A DNA stretch of 26,721 bases from JBPCIX01 sp051005875 (GTDB taxonomy: Bacteria > Actinomycetota > CADDZG01 > JAHWKV01): positions 1-26,721 of the forward strand of contig JBPCIX010000009.1 in NCBI GenBank assembly GCA_051005875.1, written 5' to 3'. The position numbers were made by a program, and so were the translations under genes. The notes under the pieces were generated by a model that saw only the letters and a program-made list of their open reading frames with translations, had not been told where the DNA came from and did not search any database. How positions within the stretch are numbered: the stretch's first letter is position 1; every line of letters begins with the position of its first letter. Positions 13,594 to 22,324 of this stretch are shown here, in pieces.

Positions 13594-13742
13594 GCCGGAA
13601 TCAGCGAATCTTAATATGGGTTGGGGTGATCGCAGTATTCCTGGTCCCGCTCCCCGGCGGCGGCAGCGTGTGGTTCCTCAACGGGCTTTTGTTCCGCATT
13701 TTCGATTTCATAAATTCGAACTTTCTCCCAGAGAATTTCTAG
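13590..13742 (+). CDS. Small membrane peptide coupled to the sortase
   Basis: The 50-aa frame starts at the ATG of an ATGA overlapping the sortase stop. It has one hydrophobic helix (ILIWVGVIAVFLVPLPGG) and a second semi-hydrophobic segment (VWFLNGLLFRIFDFI), ending SNFLPENF. I do not know a family, but the tight coupling to the sortase makes it more likely real than chance. It may sit in the membrane with the sortase. Confidence 0.5.
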   Translation: MSRNQRILIWVGVIAVFLVPLPGGGSVWFLNGLLFRIFDFINSNFLPENF

Positions 13743-13788
13743 TAGTCCGTCCTGTTATCGGGCGCCGGTACTAATGGGAATTCAGCCG

Positions 13789-14394
13789 GTGCCTAAAATC
13801 TTGTTGATCGATAACTTCGATTCCTTCGTCTTTAATCTGGCGCAGTATCTGGGAGCGCTGGGGGCCGAGCCTGTGGTCGTGAGAAACGACGTTTCAATCA
13901 GCGAGATAGAGCAAGTCGCCGCCGACGCGATCGTCATTTCGCCCGGTCCCGGCCGTCCCGAAGATTCCGGATGCTCTCCCGAGGTTATTTCTCAATTCGC
14001 CGGTCGTTTGCCCATTCTGGGAGTCTGCCTGGGCCACCAGGCGATAGGAATTGCATACGGCGCCCAGGTCGTACGAGCCGGGCAGGTAATGCACGGCAAG
14101 GTCTCGGAGATCCATCACAATTCTCGAGGGGTGTTCGTCGGTCTTCCGGATCCTTTTCCTGCGACAAGGTATCACTCGCTCGTCATTGATCCGAGATCAA
14201 TGCCCGGTGTCCTCGAGGTAACGGCGACCACACCTGATGGGGTTGTTATGGGGGTCAAACACAAGGTCCTGCCGGTGGAAGGAGTGCAGTTTCACCCCGA
14301 ATCGGTTCTGACCCCGGCCGGCATGGCCCTAATGGAAAATTTCCTAACGGGTGTACGCAATTCGGCAGGCGATGCAGCACCTATAAAACGGTGA
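13789..14394 (+). CDS. trpG: Glutamine amidotransferase, TrpG/PabA family
   Basis: From GTG 13789 (PKILLIDNFDSFVFNLAQYLG) the protein is 201 aa and full-length for the anthranilate/aminodeoxychorismate synthase component II family. Class-I amidotransferase residues are visible: the nucleophile in GVCLGHQAIG, the oxyanion segment SPGPGRPEDSG, and His-x-Glu in VQFHPESVLTP. It would release ammonia from glutamine for a TrpE/PabB partner that is not in this window. This gene sits at the same place beside pknB in Mycobacterium, where it is annotated trpG. An in-frame ATG at 13774 would add five residues. Its 3' end overlaps the convergent kinase gene by 14 bases. Confidence 0.85.
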   Translation: MPKILLIDNFDSFVFNLAQYLGALGAEPVVVRNDVSISEIEQVAADAIVISPGPGRPEDSGCSPEVISQFAGRLPILGVCLGHQAIGIAYGAQVVRAGQVMHGKVSEIHHNSRGVFVGLPDPFPATRYHSLVIDPRSMPGVLEVTATTPDGVVMGVKHKVLPVEGVQFHPESVLTPAGMALMENFLTGVRNSAGDAAPIKR

Positions 14395-16213
14395 TTGTCA
14401 CCTCGTCTTTGTCGCAGCCGGTCTGACCAGAGGCAGGGTCCTGGGCTATGACCTTGCCCGTGCTGACAATTGAAGGGGACTTTTGGACTTCGACCTTGAA
14501 TCCCTGATCGCGAAGAGTTTTGACCGCGTCATCCTCATCCTGGCCGACAACCGATGGAATCGTGCCCCCGCTGTTCACTGTAATCGTGACCGTAGTTGCT
14601 TTAGGAACTTCCTGGCGCGGCGCGGGGTCCTGAGCCGTGACCTTCCCAAATTCTTTCGCAGGATCACAAATCGTTTTGACGGAAGTCTTAAGGCCTGCGT
14701 CGGTCAGACGCTGACCGGCGTCTTCGGACGATAACCCTATGAGATCGGGAACTCTGGCCAGAGCCTGTCCCTTGCTGATCACCAAGTCCACGCCAACGCT
14801 GCGATTTATCTTTTCCCCGGCGGCCGGATCTTGTGAGAGGACCTTGCCCGCCTCGATCTTGTCGTCTGATCGATCCGTCACATTTCCTATCTGCAGGCCT
14901 GCTTCGGCAAGCGCCCGCTCGGCTTCTGGTCGCGTTTTTCCAACCACCGAAGGAACCTCGACTGTTTCCGGGCCCTTGGATGTAACAAGGGCCACCCGGC
15001 TTGCCTTCGGCGCCTTGACGCCTTCTTGGGGGTCTTGGGAAATGACAAACCCTTCTTGAACTGTTTCTGAAAAGTCCTGCCGCTCCACCGTCGATTCAAG
15101 CCCTCTGGCTTGAATCAGCCGCTGGGCATCCTGTAGTGATTTGCCGGCAACATCCGGTACGACGACGGTAGTCCCACCTGATCCAAACAGGCTGAACAGA
15201 AAAACTCCCGCTAGGGCGAGCACGCTGGCGATGAGCACAACGCTTAGAAAATAGGCAACGGCCTTCCGGCGACCGGAAGTTCCCGTCATTGCCGGCGCCG
15301 GCAAGACGGTCGTTCGATCCGACGATTGCATTAGCGCGGTTTGGTCCGGCGAAAGAATCGGAGTTGCCTCCACCTGCTCTCCGGTGAGAAGCCGGCGCAA
15401 GTCCATCCGCATTTCTGCGGCGGTCTGATAACGATTATCCGGATTCTTGGCCAGAGCTTTCATGACGACGGAATCCAGCCCGCTTGGGATATCTGGATTT
15501 AGCTGGCTTGGTGGCGTCGCGTCCTCTTGCACGTGTTTGTAGGCGATTGCCACCGCGCTGTCGCCTTTGAACGGAAGCTCCTTTGTGAGCATTTCGTACA
15601 GGATTACGCCCACCGAGTAAAGATCAGACCTTTGGTCAACCGGCATTCCCTGAGCTTGTTCGGGCGAAAAATAGTTTGCGGTGCCGATCACGGTTCCGGT
15701 TTGGGTCATGGTCTGGCCTTCCATGGCGGACGCCGCCCGGGCAATCCCGAAGTCCATGATCTTGGTCTGTCCATTGTTCGCGACCGCGACATTTGAGGAC
15801 TTGATGTCGCGGTGGACGATTCCGTTGTTATGGGCCGGCTCGAGGCCGGCGCAGATATCGGCTGCGATTTCGACCGATCGTTCGGGGCTGAGCGGACCTT
15901 GGTCCTGGATGATTTCGCGAAGCGTCTTTCCATCTACGTATTCCATGACGATGTAATAGGCGCCGTTGTCGGAACCCCAGTCGTAAATTGCGACCACTCT
16001 CGGATCGTTCAAGCTGGCGGCCGCCTGAGCTTCGCGCCTGAAGCGATTGATAAATGTCTTATCCCGGGCGTATTCCGGATGCATGAGCTTGAGTGCGACG
16101 GTCCTTTGCAGCTGCTCATCGCGGGCTTCGAAGACCTCTGCCATCCCCCCCGAGGCGATCGACTTTTCTATCTGGTAGCGTCCGCCGTAGACGCGCCCCA
16201 CCTGACTAACCAT
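14381..16213 (-). CDS. pknB: PASTA-domain serine/threonine kinase PknB
   Basis: From ATG 16213 the protein is 610 aa. The kinase domain (about 10-275) shows GGRYQIEKSIASGGMAEVF, K42, E61, catalytic D136 in VHRDIKSSN, DFG at 154-156 and an activation loop with TMTQTGTVIGTANYFSPEQ. A membrane helix follows at about 319-342, then four PASTA repeats (each with VPDV/VPSV..., ...GxVxxQDP...). PASTA kinases bind peptidoglycan fragments or lipid II and adjust cell-wall growth and division. The start overlaps the upstream kinase stop by eight bases. I reject the longer frame (ATG 16267) because it gives an 18-residue basic tail inside that gene. Confidence 0.9.
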   Translation of the reverse strand: MVSQVGRVYGGRYQIEKSIASGGMAEVFEARDEQLQRTVALKLMHPEYARDKTFINRFRREAQAAASLNDPRVVAIYDWGSDNGAYYIVMEYVDGKTLREIIQDQGPLSPERSVEIAADICAGLEPAHNNGIVHRDIKSSNVAVANNGQTKIMDFGIARAASAMEGQTMTQTGTVIGTANYFSPEQAQGMPVDQRSDLYSVGVILYEMLTKELPFKGDSAVAIAYKHVQEDATPPSQLNPDIPSGLDSVVMKALAKNPDNRYQTAAEMRMDLRRLLTGEQVEATPILSPDQTALMQSSDRTTVLPAPAMTGTSGRRKAVAYFLSVVLIASVLALAGVFLFSLFGSGGTTVVVPDVAGKSLQDAQRLIQARGLESTVERQDFSETVQEGFVISQDPQEGVKAPKASRVALVTSKGPETVEVPSVVGKTRPEAERALAEAGLQIGNVTDRSDDKIEAGKVLSQDPAAGEKINRSVGVDLVISKGQALARVPDLIGLSSEDAGQRLTDAGLKTSVKTICDPAKEFGKVTAQDPAPRQEVPKATTVTITVNSGGTIPSVVGQDEDDAVKTLRDQGFKVEVQKSPSIVSTGKVIAQDPASGQTGCDKDEVTITVL

Positions 16214-17828
16214 GTCCGCCGTTCTTGCCCTTTTCGCCGTTCTTGCCCGGACGGCCGGGCTCGCCATCGCCCCCGTCTCTTCCTGAAGAGGCCTGATCCG
16301 TGACCGTAAGCCGGACCGATCCCTCCGGCGCGATCAGGGCGCCGGCGGCGGGGTTTTGGACCGTGACCAGGTCGGCCTGGGGACCGGGGACTCTTTGTTC
16401 TATGACGCCTTTGAGTCCATTTGCGGCAAGCGATTTCGCAGCCTCGTCCAGTGACTTATTGACAAGGTCCGGGACCGAAACACCTTTGCCCGATGAAACG
16501 CCAATCGTGACCGTGGAGCCTTTGGCGACTTTGGCGCCGGCGGGGGGCTGTTGGATAAATACTTTCCCGGCTGCCTCGGTTGAAAGCTGGTCCGGCCCTC
16601 TTGCCGGCTTCAACCCAAGGTCTGTGATTTGTTTTGCGGCGGATGAGTATGTCAGCGACTTCAGATCTGGCAGCTCGACAACATTGCCGCCCAGCTTAGA
16701 ACCGCAGGCCCTGGTCAGCAGAAACAGAAGAATCAAAGCAACGGCGATTGCAATAATCAAGCGCTTCGATTTAGGTTGCGCAGTTTTGTCCGTGGGAGTG
16801 AACCGGCCCTTCAGGTAGCCCCGAACCTTGGGGGCCAGCGAAGCCACCTGCGCCCCCTCGATGAGTTTGGTGGCGCCGGCTTTGATTTGACCCATCGGCA
16901 TGACTTCGGTCCTGCTCGCCGCCGGGAGGGGAGCGGTTAGCCCGGCCCCGGCGGCCGGAGCGGTTGCCCGGAGCGCCTCAGCCATTGCCTCGGCTGAATC
17001 AAACCGAGCCTCGGGCTCAATGGCCATCGCCTTAGTAACGACGGACTCAAGTTCCGGGGGTGTCCCGGGGCTCAGTTCGCTGACGGCGGGCACGGGACCA
17101 TCGAGGCGGGCCATGGCGGTGGCGATAGAAGTTTGGGCAAAAAACGGGGGCCGGGCGGTCAGCATTTCAAATAAGACGCAACCAAGAGCGTAAATGTCAC
17201 TCGCCCCGGTCGCCGGACGGCCCCTAACCTGCTCGGGCGACAAGTAGAACGCGGTTCCTATCAGCTCGCCGGTTTTTGTAAGAGGCGCCTGTTCGGCTGC
17301 CGTTGCAATTCCAAAATCGGTCACCTTCACCGCGCCCGACTGGGTCAGAAAAATGTTGCCCGGCTTCACGTCGCGATGCACGGCGCCGTGGCTGTGGGCA
17401 TGACCGAGGGCGTCGGCAACGTGCGAAGCAATTTCGGCGGCTCTTTGCGGGTCCAAAACACCAACTTCGCCCAGCAACTTGGCCAAATCTTGCCCCTCCA
17501 GCAACTCCATCACAATGAAGGATCGGCCGCCGTCTTCGGCAAAATCCAAAACGTGGGCTATTCCGGGGTGAGACAACGACGCTGCTATCAAGGCCTCGCG
17601 CCGAAAGCGCTCGATCGTTGAGGGATCGCTCAGCCCCGGCTTTAGGATCTTTATTGCCACCTGGCGTTCCAGAACCTGGTCATCGGCCCGGTACACGGCG
17701 CCCATTCCCCCATGCCCGATTTGTTCGCCCAATCGGTACCGGGTCAACAAGGTGACACCCTCGGCGAAGGGGCCTTCAACAGTTTCTCGCTGCCGGTCCT
17801 GCGGTTGAGAAGGCACGGAGTTCACCAT
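16206..17828 (-). CDS. pknA: Second PASTA serine/threonine kinase (PknA position) with collagen-like C-terminus
   Basis: The 540-aa kinase has the glycine-rich loop IGHGGMGAVY, K60, E78, D153 in VHRDVKPGN, DFG at 171-173 and GTAFYLSPEQ. A membrane helix lies at about 356-373, and two PASTA domains follow (382-447 and 448-511). In Mycobacterium the kinase in this position, PknA, lacks PASTA domains, so this protein combines that position with an extracellular sensor. The last 25 residues, from G516, are eight consecutive Gly-X-Y triplets plus a final Gly, like a short collagen segment. The start ATG 17828 overlaps the pbpA stop; GTG 17825 is possible. It is part of the seven-gene overlapping operon. 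Confidence 0.87.
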   Translation of the reverse strand: MVNSVPSQPQDRQRETVEGPFAEGVTLLTRYRLGEQIGHGGMGAVYRADDQVLERQVAIKILKPGLSDPSTIERFRREALIAASLSHPGIAHVLDFAEDGGRSFIVMELLEGQDLAKLLGEVGVLDPQRAAEIASHVADALGHAHSHGAVHRDVKPGNIFLTQSGAVKVTDFGIATAAEQAPLTKTGELIGTAFYLSPEQVRGRPATGASDIYALGCVLFEMLTARPPFFAQTSIATAMARLDGPVPAVSELSPGTPPELESVVTKAMAIEPEARFDSAEAMAEALRATAPAAGAGLTAPLPAASRTEVMPMGQIKAGATKLIEGAQVASLAPKVRGYLKGRFTPTDKTAQPKSKRLIIAIAVALILLFLLTRACGSKLGGNVVELPDLKSLTYSSAAKQITDLGLKPARGPDQLSTEAAGKVFIQQPPAGAKVAKGSTVTIGVSSGKGVSVPDLVNKSLDEAAKSLAANGLKGVIEQRVPGPQADLVTVQNPAAGALIAPEGSVRLTVTDQASSGRDGGDGEPGRPGKNGEKGKNGGHG

Positions 17829-19282
17829 CCGGCCGCAGAGCGATGAGCTTGAAGAACCGACTTGGCCATTGGCGCGGCCAACTTGCCACCGGTTTCTGTG
17901 CTGCCTTCGCCGGGGCCTTCAACGACTACAGCAATGGCTATGCGAGGAGCGTCGGCGGGTGCAACGGCGACGAACCAAGCGAGAGTATTTTGGCCGGAGG
18001 CCCCCGCCTGGGCGGTGCCGGTCTTGCCGGCGACCTTGATCCCCGGGATGGCAGCGCCGCGTCCGCTTCCCCCTTCGACTACTCCGATCATCATCTGCTT
18101 GATTGTTTCGGCGTTCTCCGGCGACACCGCTTCTTTCCAAATTTCGGCCGAGGCGGTTTCGACAATTCCTCCCCGAGCATCTTCGACTTGCTTCACGAAC
18201 TGGGGAACGGGGACCTTGCCGGAGTTGCCGATTCCTGCAGCCACTAGAGCCATCTGTAACGGGGTTGCGGAAACACTCAACTGTCCGATGGAGGTAAGGG
18301 CGGCGAAGGCAGGCGACTTCAACTGGGATGAGTCGGGGAGCCGGCTGGCGACGGCCCGGGAATCGAGCGGCGGTTTTTCCGTGAATCCAAAGGCCTTAGC
18401 CGTCTTTTCAAGCGCTCCCCGCGGCAACTCGGCGCCGAGGCGTGCAAAGTACGCATTGCACGAAACCCTAAGTGCGTCGGCCATGTTGCCCCCGCAGGTG
18501 GAATCGCCGAAGTTGCCGATGACCCTGTCGGTCTGGGGCGCCTTATAGCCATCAGCCGGAGGAAAGCTCGTGTCGGGGCTTACTCCGTTTTCAAGCGCGG
18601 CAGCTGCGGTTATCAGCTTGAATGTCGAACCCGGCGGATAGGTCTCGGTAGCAGCTCGATTATTCAATGGTCGATCTGGATTTTTGTTCAGGCCATCCCA
18701 GGCCTGTTGCTGGCCTTCACTTGAGTGCTGAGAAATTGGGTTGGGGTCAAAGTCTGGCTTCGAGACCAGAGCCAGAATCTGCCCGTTCAATGGGTCCAGC
18801 GCGACGATGGCCCCTTTGCGTGCGCCGAGCGCGTCAGAGGCGGCTTGCTGAACCCGGCTGTCGATCGACAAAACCAGGTTGTCGCCCTGCTCGCCCTTGC
18901 CGAGCAACTTGTCGCCCAGGTCCTGCATTGTGACGACGCCGCCGCTACCGGTCAGCTCCTTGTTGTGAGACTGTTCGAGCCCCGCTCTTTGGTAACGGAC
19001 TGAATAGAAACCGACCGCGTGAGAAAACAGAGGACCCTCCGGATACTTTCGTAAGAATTTCAGCGCCTCGGCCGGGGTTTCCTCACTCATTGCAACAGTC
19101 TTGCCGTCGGATGTTCGAATGGCGCCGCGCGCCAGGGAGTACTCTTTCAACAGCAGCCGCGTGTTTGCCGGGTTGTTCGCGAGTTTTTCAGCGTCCACCA
19201 GCTGGATCCAGGAAAGGTTGATGAACAAAGCGCCAAATAGCCCGAGGATCACCATTGCCACTATTCGAATTTGAGAATTCAT
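17822..19282 (-). CDS. pbpA: Class B penicillin-binding protein (PbpA)
   Basis: The 486-aa protein has an N-terminal membrane helix (VAMVILGLFGALFINLSWI), a dimerisation/pedestal part and a transpeptidase domain from about residue 150. The active-site motifs are all present: STFK (S219), SCN (274-276) and KTGTAQ (420-425). It cross-links peptide stems of peptidoglycan and works with the FtsW/RodA polymerase encoded just upstream, with which it shares an ATGA overlap. In mycobacteria PbpA is needed for septation and is phosphorylated by PknB. Length and motif order are normal. Confidence 0.92.
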   Translation of the reverse strand: MNSQIRIVAMVILGLFGALFINLSWIQLVDAEKLANNPANTRLLLKEYSLARGAIRTSDGKTVAMSEETPAEALKFLRKYPEGPLFSHAVGFYSVRYQRAGLEQSHNKELTGSGGVVTMQDLGDKLLGKGEQGDNLVLSIDSRVQQAASDALGARKGAIVALDPLNGQILALVSKPDFDPNPISQHSSEGQQQAWDGLNKNPDRPLNNRAATETYPPGSTFKLITAAAALENGVSPDTSFPPADGYKAPQTDRVIGNFGDSTCGGNMADALRVSCNAYFARLGAELPRGALEKTAKAFGFTEKPPLDSRAVASRLPDSSQLKSPAFAALTSIGQLSVSATPLQMALVAAGIGNSGKVPVPQFVKQVEDARGGIVETASAEIWKEAVSPENAETIKQMMIGVVEGGSGRGAAIPGIKVAGKTGTAQAGASGQNTLAWFVAVAPADAPRIAIAVVVEGPGEGSTETGGKLAAPMAKSVLQAHRSAAGW

Positions 19283-20637
19283 CGTCCGCCGCCTGCCGGA
19301 CCAATTTCGGTTGGTGGAGATTCGCCGGCGTAACCGGCGACGTCGTTCGAGATCCTCAGCAGCAGCCCCACCAATATAAAGTTCGAAAGCAAGCTTGAGC
19401 CGCCGTAGCTAACGAAGGGCAGGGTCACCCCGGTCAGCGGAATCAGCTTGGTAACTCCACCTACAATCAGCACCGTCTGGAACCCCAGAGCAATCGTGAG
19501 GCCGGCCGCAAGCAGCTTTGAAAAGTCATCACGGCACCGAGTGGCCAGTCCGAAGCCTCGGGCAATAAACAATGCATAAGCGGTGAGCACCGCGGTTGCT
19601 CCGGCCAGGCCCAGCTCCTCGCCGATTGCCGAAAAGATGAAGTCGGTGTGCACGCTGAACCGGCCGATAAGATCAGGCCGGCCGAGTCCGAGCCCGGTCC
19701 CCCATGCTCCGCCGGTCGATAAAGCAAAAAGTGACTGGACTATCTGAAACCCTTTGTCGTTGATGTACTTGAATGGCTCGCGCCAGACCAAAATCCTGCT
19801 CTGCACATGGGCGAAGAGGCTCGCCGCGATGAAAGCTCCGGCCATAAACATGGCAAAGCCCGCGATCAGATAGGCCGGCCGGGCGGTTGCCATCCAGAGC
19901 ATGCCGACAAAGATTGCGAAGAACAGCAGCGACGATCCCAAGTCTTTTTGGTTGATCATGATGAGCAAAGAAACGGCCCAGGCCACGATGATCGGCCCAA
20001 AATGCCGAAGCGCCGGCAGCCCCACCGGGCCAATCCTGCGGGTCGCTACGGCAAGAAGCTCCCGCCGTTCGGCGAGGTAACCGGCGAAGAAGATAACGAG
20101 AGAAATCTTGCCCAACTCTGAAGGCTGAAATTGCAGTGGCCCAAGCCGGATCCATAGCCGCGCTCCGTTAATCTCGCGGCCCAGGATGGGCAGCATGGGT
20201 AGCAGCAAAAGGGCCACCCCGACGAAGGCGAACGTGAAGCGGTATCGGGCCAAGGAACGGATGTCCTTGACGATGTACAGGGTGGCGATCATGCCGGCAA
20301 CACCGACTGCCAACCACACGACCTGAGCAGAGGCAAGACCGGGATTTTTTAGCGAGGCCTCCAGCCGGTAAATAAGAACGAAACCGAGGGCGCTCAGGAT
20401 TCCTGCGATCGGAAGAAAAAGTGGATCGGCCTTCGGAGCGAATTGCCGGACGGCGAAATGCGCCACTGCGAAAATAGCGGCAAATGCCAGGCCGTACCCG
20501 ATAAGGCCTACGGGCACGCCCGGGCTTTTGGCCAACGAGGCAAGCCAATATCCCCCCACGGCAACGGTGGCCCCCAGTACCAAGAGCGACGCCTCGGTGT
20601 TGCGGCGCATCTGGCCCAATGCGTTGCCCGCAATCAT
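19279..20637 (-). CDS. rodA: SEDS-family peptidoglycan polymerase RodA/FtsW
   Basis: The 452-aa protein has about ten membrane helices and the SEDS signatures: REINGARLWIRLGPLQFQPSELGKI, DLGSSLLFF, FSVHTDFIFSAIGEELG and LPFVSYGGSSLLSNF. SEDS proteins polymerise glycan strands from lipid II and pair with a class B PBP, here the next gene. The protein starts in ATGA overlap with pstP and ends in ATGA overlap with pbpA. RodA rather than FtsW is inferred from the conserved rodA-pbpA order in actinobacteria; sequence alone would not separate the two. Confidence 0.9.
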   Translation of the reverse strand: MIAGNALGQMRRNTEASLLVLGATVAVGGYWLASLAKSPGVPVGLIGYGLAFAAIFAVAHFAVRQFAPKADPLFLPIAGILSALGFVLIYRLEASLKNPGLASAQVVWLAVGVAGMIATLYIVKDIRSLARYRFTFAFVGVALLLLPMLPILGREINGARLWIRLGPLQFQPSELGKISLVIFFAGYLAERRELLAVATRRIGPVGLPALRHFGPIIVAWAVSLLIMINQKDLGSSLLFFAIFVGMLWMATARPAYLIAGFAMFMAGAFIAASLFAHVQSRILVWREPFKYINDKGFQIVQSLFALSTGGAWGTGLGLGRPDLIGRFSVHTDFIFSAIGEELGLAGATAVLTAYALFIARGFGLATRCRDDFSKLLAAGLTIALGFQTVLIVGGVTKLIPLTGVTLPFVSYGGSSLLSNFILVGLLLRISNDVAGYAGESPPTEIGPAGGGR

Positions 20638-21878
20638 GCGCTCGCCACTATCTTTGGGAATGCGATGGCGGCAGGGGCGGGGCTCGCAGTGGGAATTGGA
20701 TCGGGAGCGGGAGTTGGGCTGGGCGTCGGTTGGGCGAGCTTGCGCAGATTGTTCAAGGTTGCCAGGGCTTCCGGGCGATCCTTAGCCGAGATTCCTTCCT
20801 GCACGCTCTTTTGGTAATGCTCTGGGAGCTGTTTCAACTGCAGATCGGAGGGCTCCTTTGCTCGGGAAAGTTGGATTCCTGCAACGGTGCCGTTTATGCC
20901 CTGGAAAACCGCAACCTTGCCCCGGCTGGCCCCGACATACCAAGAATTGCGAACAGTAAAGGCGATCGCAAACCCAGCCGCCCCCAAAACGATGATTCCA
21001 GCCATTACCCAGACCCCAAGCCGCCGTCCGCGACCCTTCGAAGCCCTTCGGGGGGTGCTAGGAACTTCGTTTTGGCGACCGGCGCCGGCTTCGACGTTCC
21101 CAGCCGCCCGGGGCGGCGCCGGCGCAGGCGAACTTACGGCGGCCGATTGTTTCGTTTGGCCGAAGCTCACCGGGCTGGGGGGGTAATCGACAACAATGGC
21201 GGTCACGTTGTCCCGTCCCCCGGCTTCTACGGCCCGGCCGCAGAGCCGGTCGGCAGCCTTCTGAGGATCCTGCTCGCTCTTGAGAATTTTGAGAATTTCG
21301 CCGTCGTCGATCATGCCAAAAAGTCCATCGCTGCAAAGCAGGTAGCGATCGGACGGCGAGACGTCGAGGGCTTTAACCTCGACGTCAACGTCTTGGTCGA
21401 TCCCAAGCGCTCTTTCAAGGTACGAGCGCTGAGGATGCCGGTCGGCATCCTCAGGCAAGATCTTGCCTTCTTGGACAAGTCTTTCCACAACAGTGTGATC
21501 CTGGGTTAGCCGGCTCAGTTCGCCGTCCCGCAACAGGTATGCCCGGCAATCCCCCACATGGACAATTTGAGCGGAATCGGTTTCGGCAAACATAGCGATG
21601 ATGGTTGTGCCCATGCCGGTAAGAGATTCGTCGCTCGAGGCTTTTTCGAAGATGACCCGGTTGGCCTCGCGCACCGCTTCGGGAAGGGCGCCGGCCTGGC
21701 TTACAGCAGTCTTAGAAAGACTCTCGATCGCAAGTCCCGATGCCACGTCGCCGGCTGAATGACCGCCCATGCCGTCGGCGACGGCGAAAACCGGAGGCTC
21801 GATGAGTTTCGAGTCCTCGTTGATTTCACGTACCAGTCCGATATCGGAACTGGCCCCCCAGCCCAGTTGCCCGGTCAA
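20634..21878 (-). CDS. pstP: PP2C-family serine/threonine phosphatase PstP
   Basis: The 414-aa protein begins with a PP2C catalytic domain (1-235) showing SDIGLVREINEDS, ADGMGGHSAGDVAS, LLCSDGLFGMIDD and GGRDNVTAIVVDY, with the aspartates that bind two or three metal ions. A Pro/Ala-rich linker, a membrane helix (WVMAGIIVLGAAGFAIAF, about 288-310) and an outer domain follow, ending in a Pro/Ala tail. PstP removes phosphates from the PASTA kinases and their targets. The gene overlaps both neighbours by four bases. It contains a 26-base palindrome (21429-21454) inside the catalytic domain. Confidence 0.92.
   Translation of the reverse strand: MTGQLGWGASSDIGLVREINEDSKLIEPPVFAVADGMGGHSAGDVASGLAIESLSKTAVSQAGALPEAVREANRVIFEKASSDESLTGMGTTIIAMFAETDSAQIVHVGDCRAYLLRDGELSRLTQDHTVVERLVQEGKILPEDADRHPQRSYLERALGIDQDVDVEVKALDVSPSDRYLLCSDGLFGMIDDGEILKILKSEQDPQKAADRLCGRAVEAGGRDNVTAIVVDYPPSPVSFGQTKQSAAVSSPAPAPPRAAGNVEAGAGRQNEVPSTPRRASKGRGRRLGVWVMAGIIVLGAAGFAIAFTVRNSWYVGASRGKVAVFQGINGTVAGIQLSRAKEPSDLQLKQLPEHYQKSVQEGISAKDRPEALATLNNLRKLAQPTPSPTPAPDPIPTASPAPAAIAFPKIVASA
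21429..21454. repeat. 26-bp palindrome inside pstP
   Basis: CTGAGGATGCCG (21429-21440) and its exact complement (21443-21454) are separated by only two bases. It falls in the coding region for PEDADRHPQRS-like residues of the phosphatase, between conserved motifs. It could extrude as a cruciform or fold in the mRNA as a hairpin. Confidence 0.8.
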
Positions 21879-22324
21879 CGGCGAAATTCCATCTCGGTTT
21901 TGCCGATGCGAGCTGTATCGCCCCGATTGATCTGTAGCGGCGACGTTACTTTTCGCCGGTTGAGGTAGGTGCCGTTCGTGGAGCCCATGTCTTCAATAAA
22001 TAGGTCGGCGCCGCGCCGAAAGACCCTCGCATGGACCTGACTTGAGTATGAATCCGTCAATACCACGTGACACTTATCGCCCCGGCCGATGATCAGTTCG
22101 TCGGCTATATCGAATGTTTTCGGTGCTGTGTCCGGCGCCGTCACGACCATCCGCTCCGGGGGCTTGCCGGCTTTTGAAGCGCCTGTAGCCGGCGCAGGCC
22201 CCGCCGGCTTTGCGACCCGCGGGCCGTAGATCTCCAGGTACATGGCCTTAACCGCCCGGGTCAAAAACAAAAAGAGAATCAGCAAAAATAGATACTTCAG
22301 GATCTGCAGAACGATTTCGGGCAT
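21875..22324 (-). CDS. fhaB: FHA-domain protein FhaB (FipA)
   Basis: From ATG 22324 the product is 149 aa: a short N-terminal membrane helix (LQILKYLFLLILFLFL), a Pro/Ala linker, and an FHA domain (about 70-149) with IIGRGDKCHVVLTD, SYSSQVHARV and DMGSTNGTYLN, the phosphothreonine-binding loops. FHA proteins of this cluster bind phosphorylated kinase activation loops and septal proteins (FipA binds FtsZ in mycobacteria). The start overlaps the fhaA stop by one base (TAATG). The longer open frame to 22456 is rejected because it lies inside fhaA and gives a His/Arg-rich nonsense extension. Confidence 0.88.
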   Translation of the reverse strand: MPEIVLQILKYLFLLILFLFLTRAVKAMYLEIYGPRVAKPAGPAPATGASKAGKPPERMVVTAPDTAPKTFDIADELIIGRGDKCHVVLTDSYSSQVHARVFRRGADLFIEDMGSTNGTYLNRRKVTSPLQINRGDTARIGKTEMEFRR

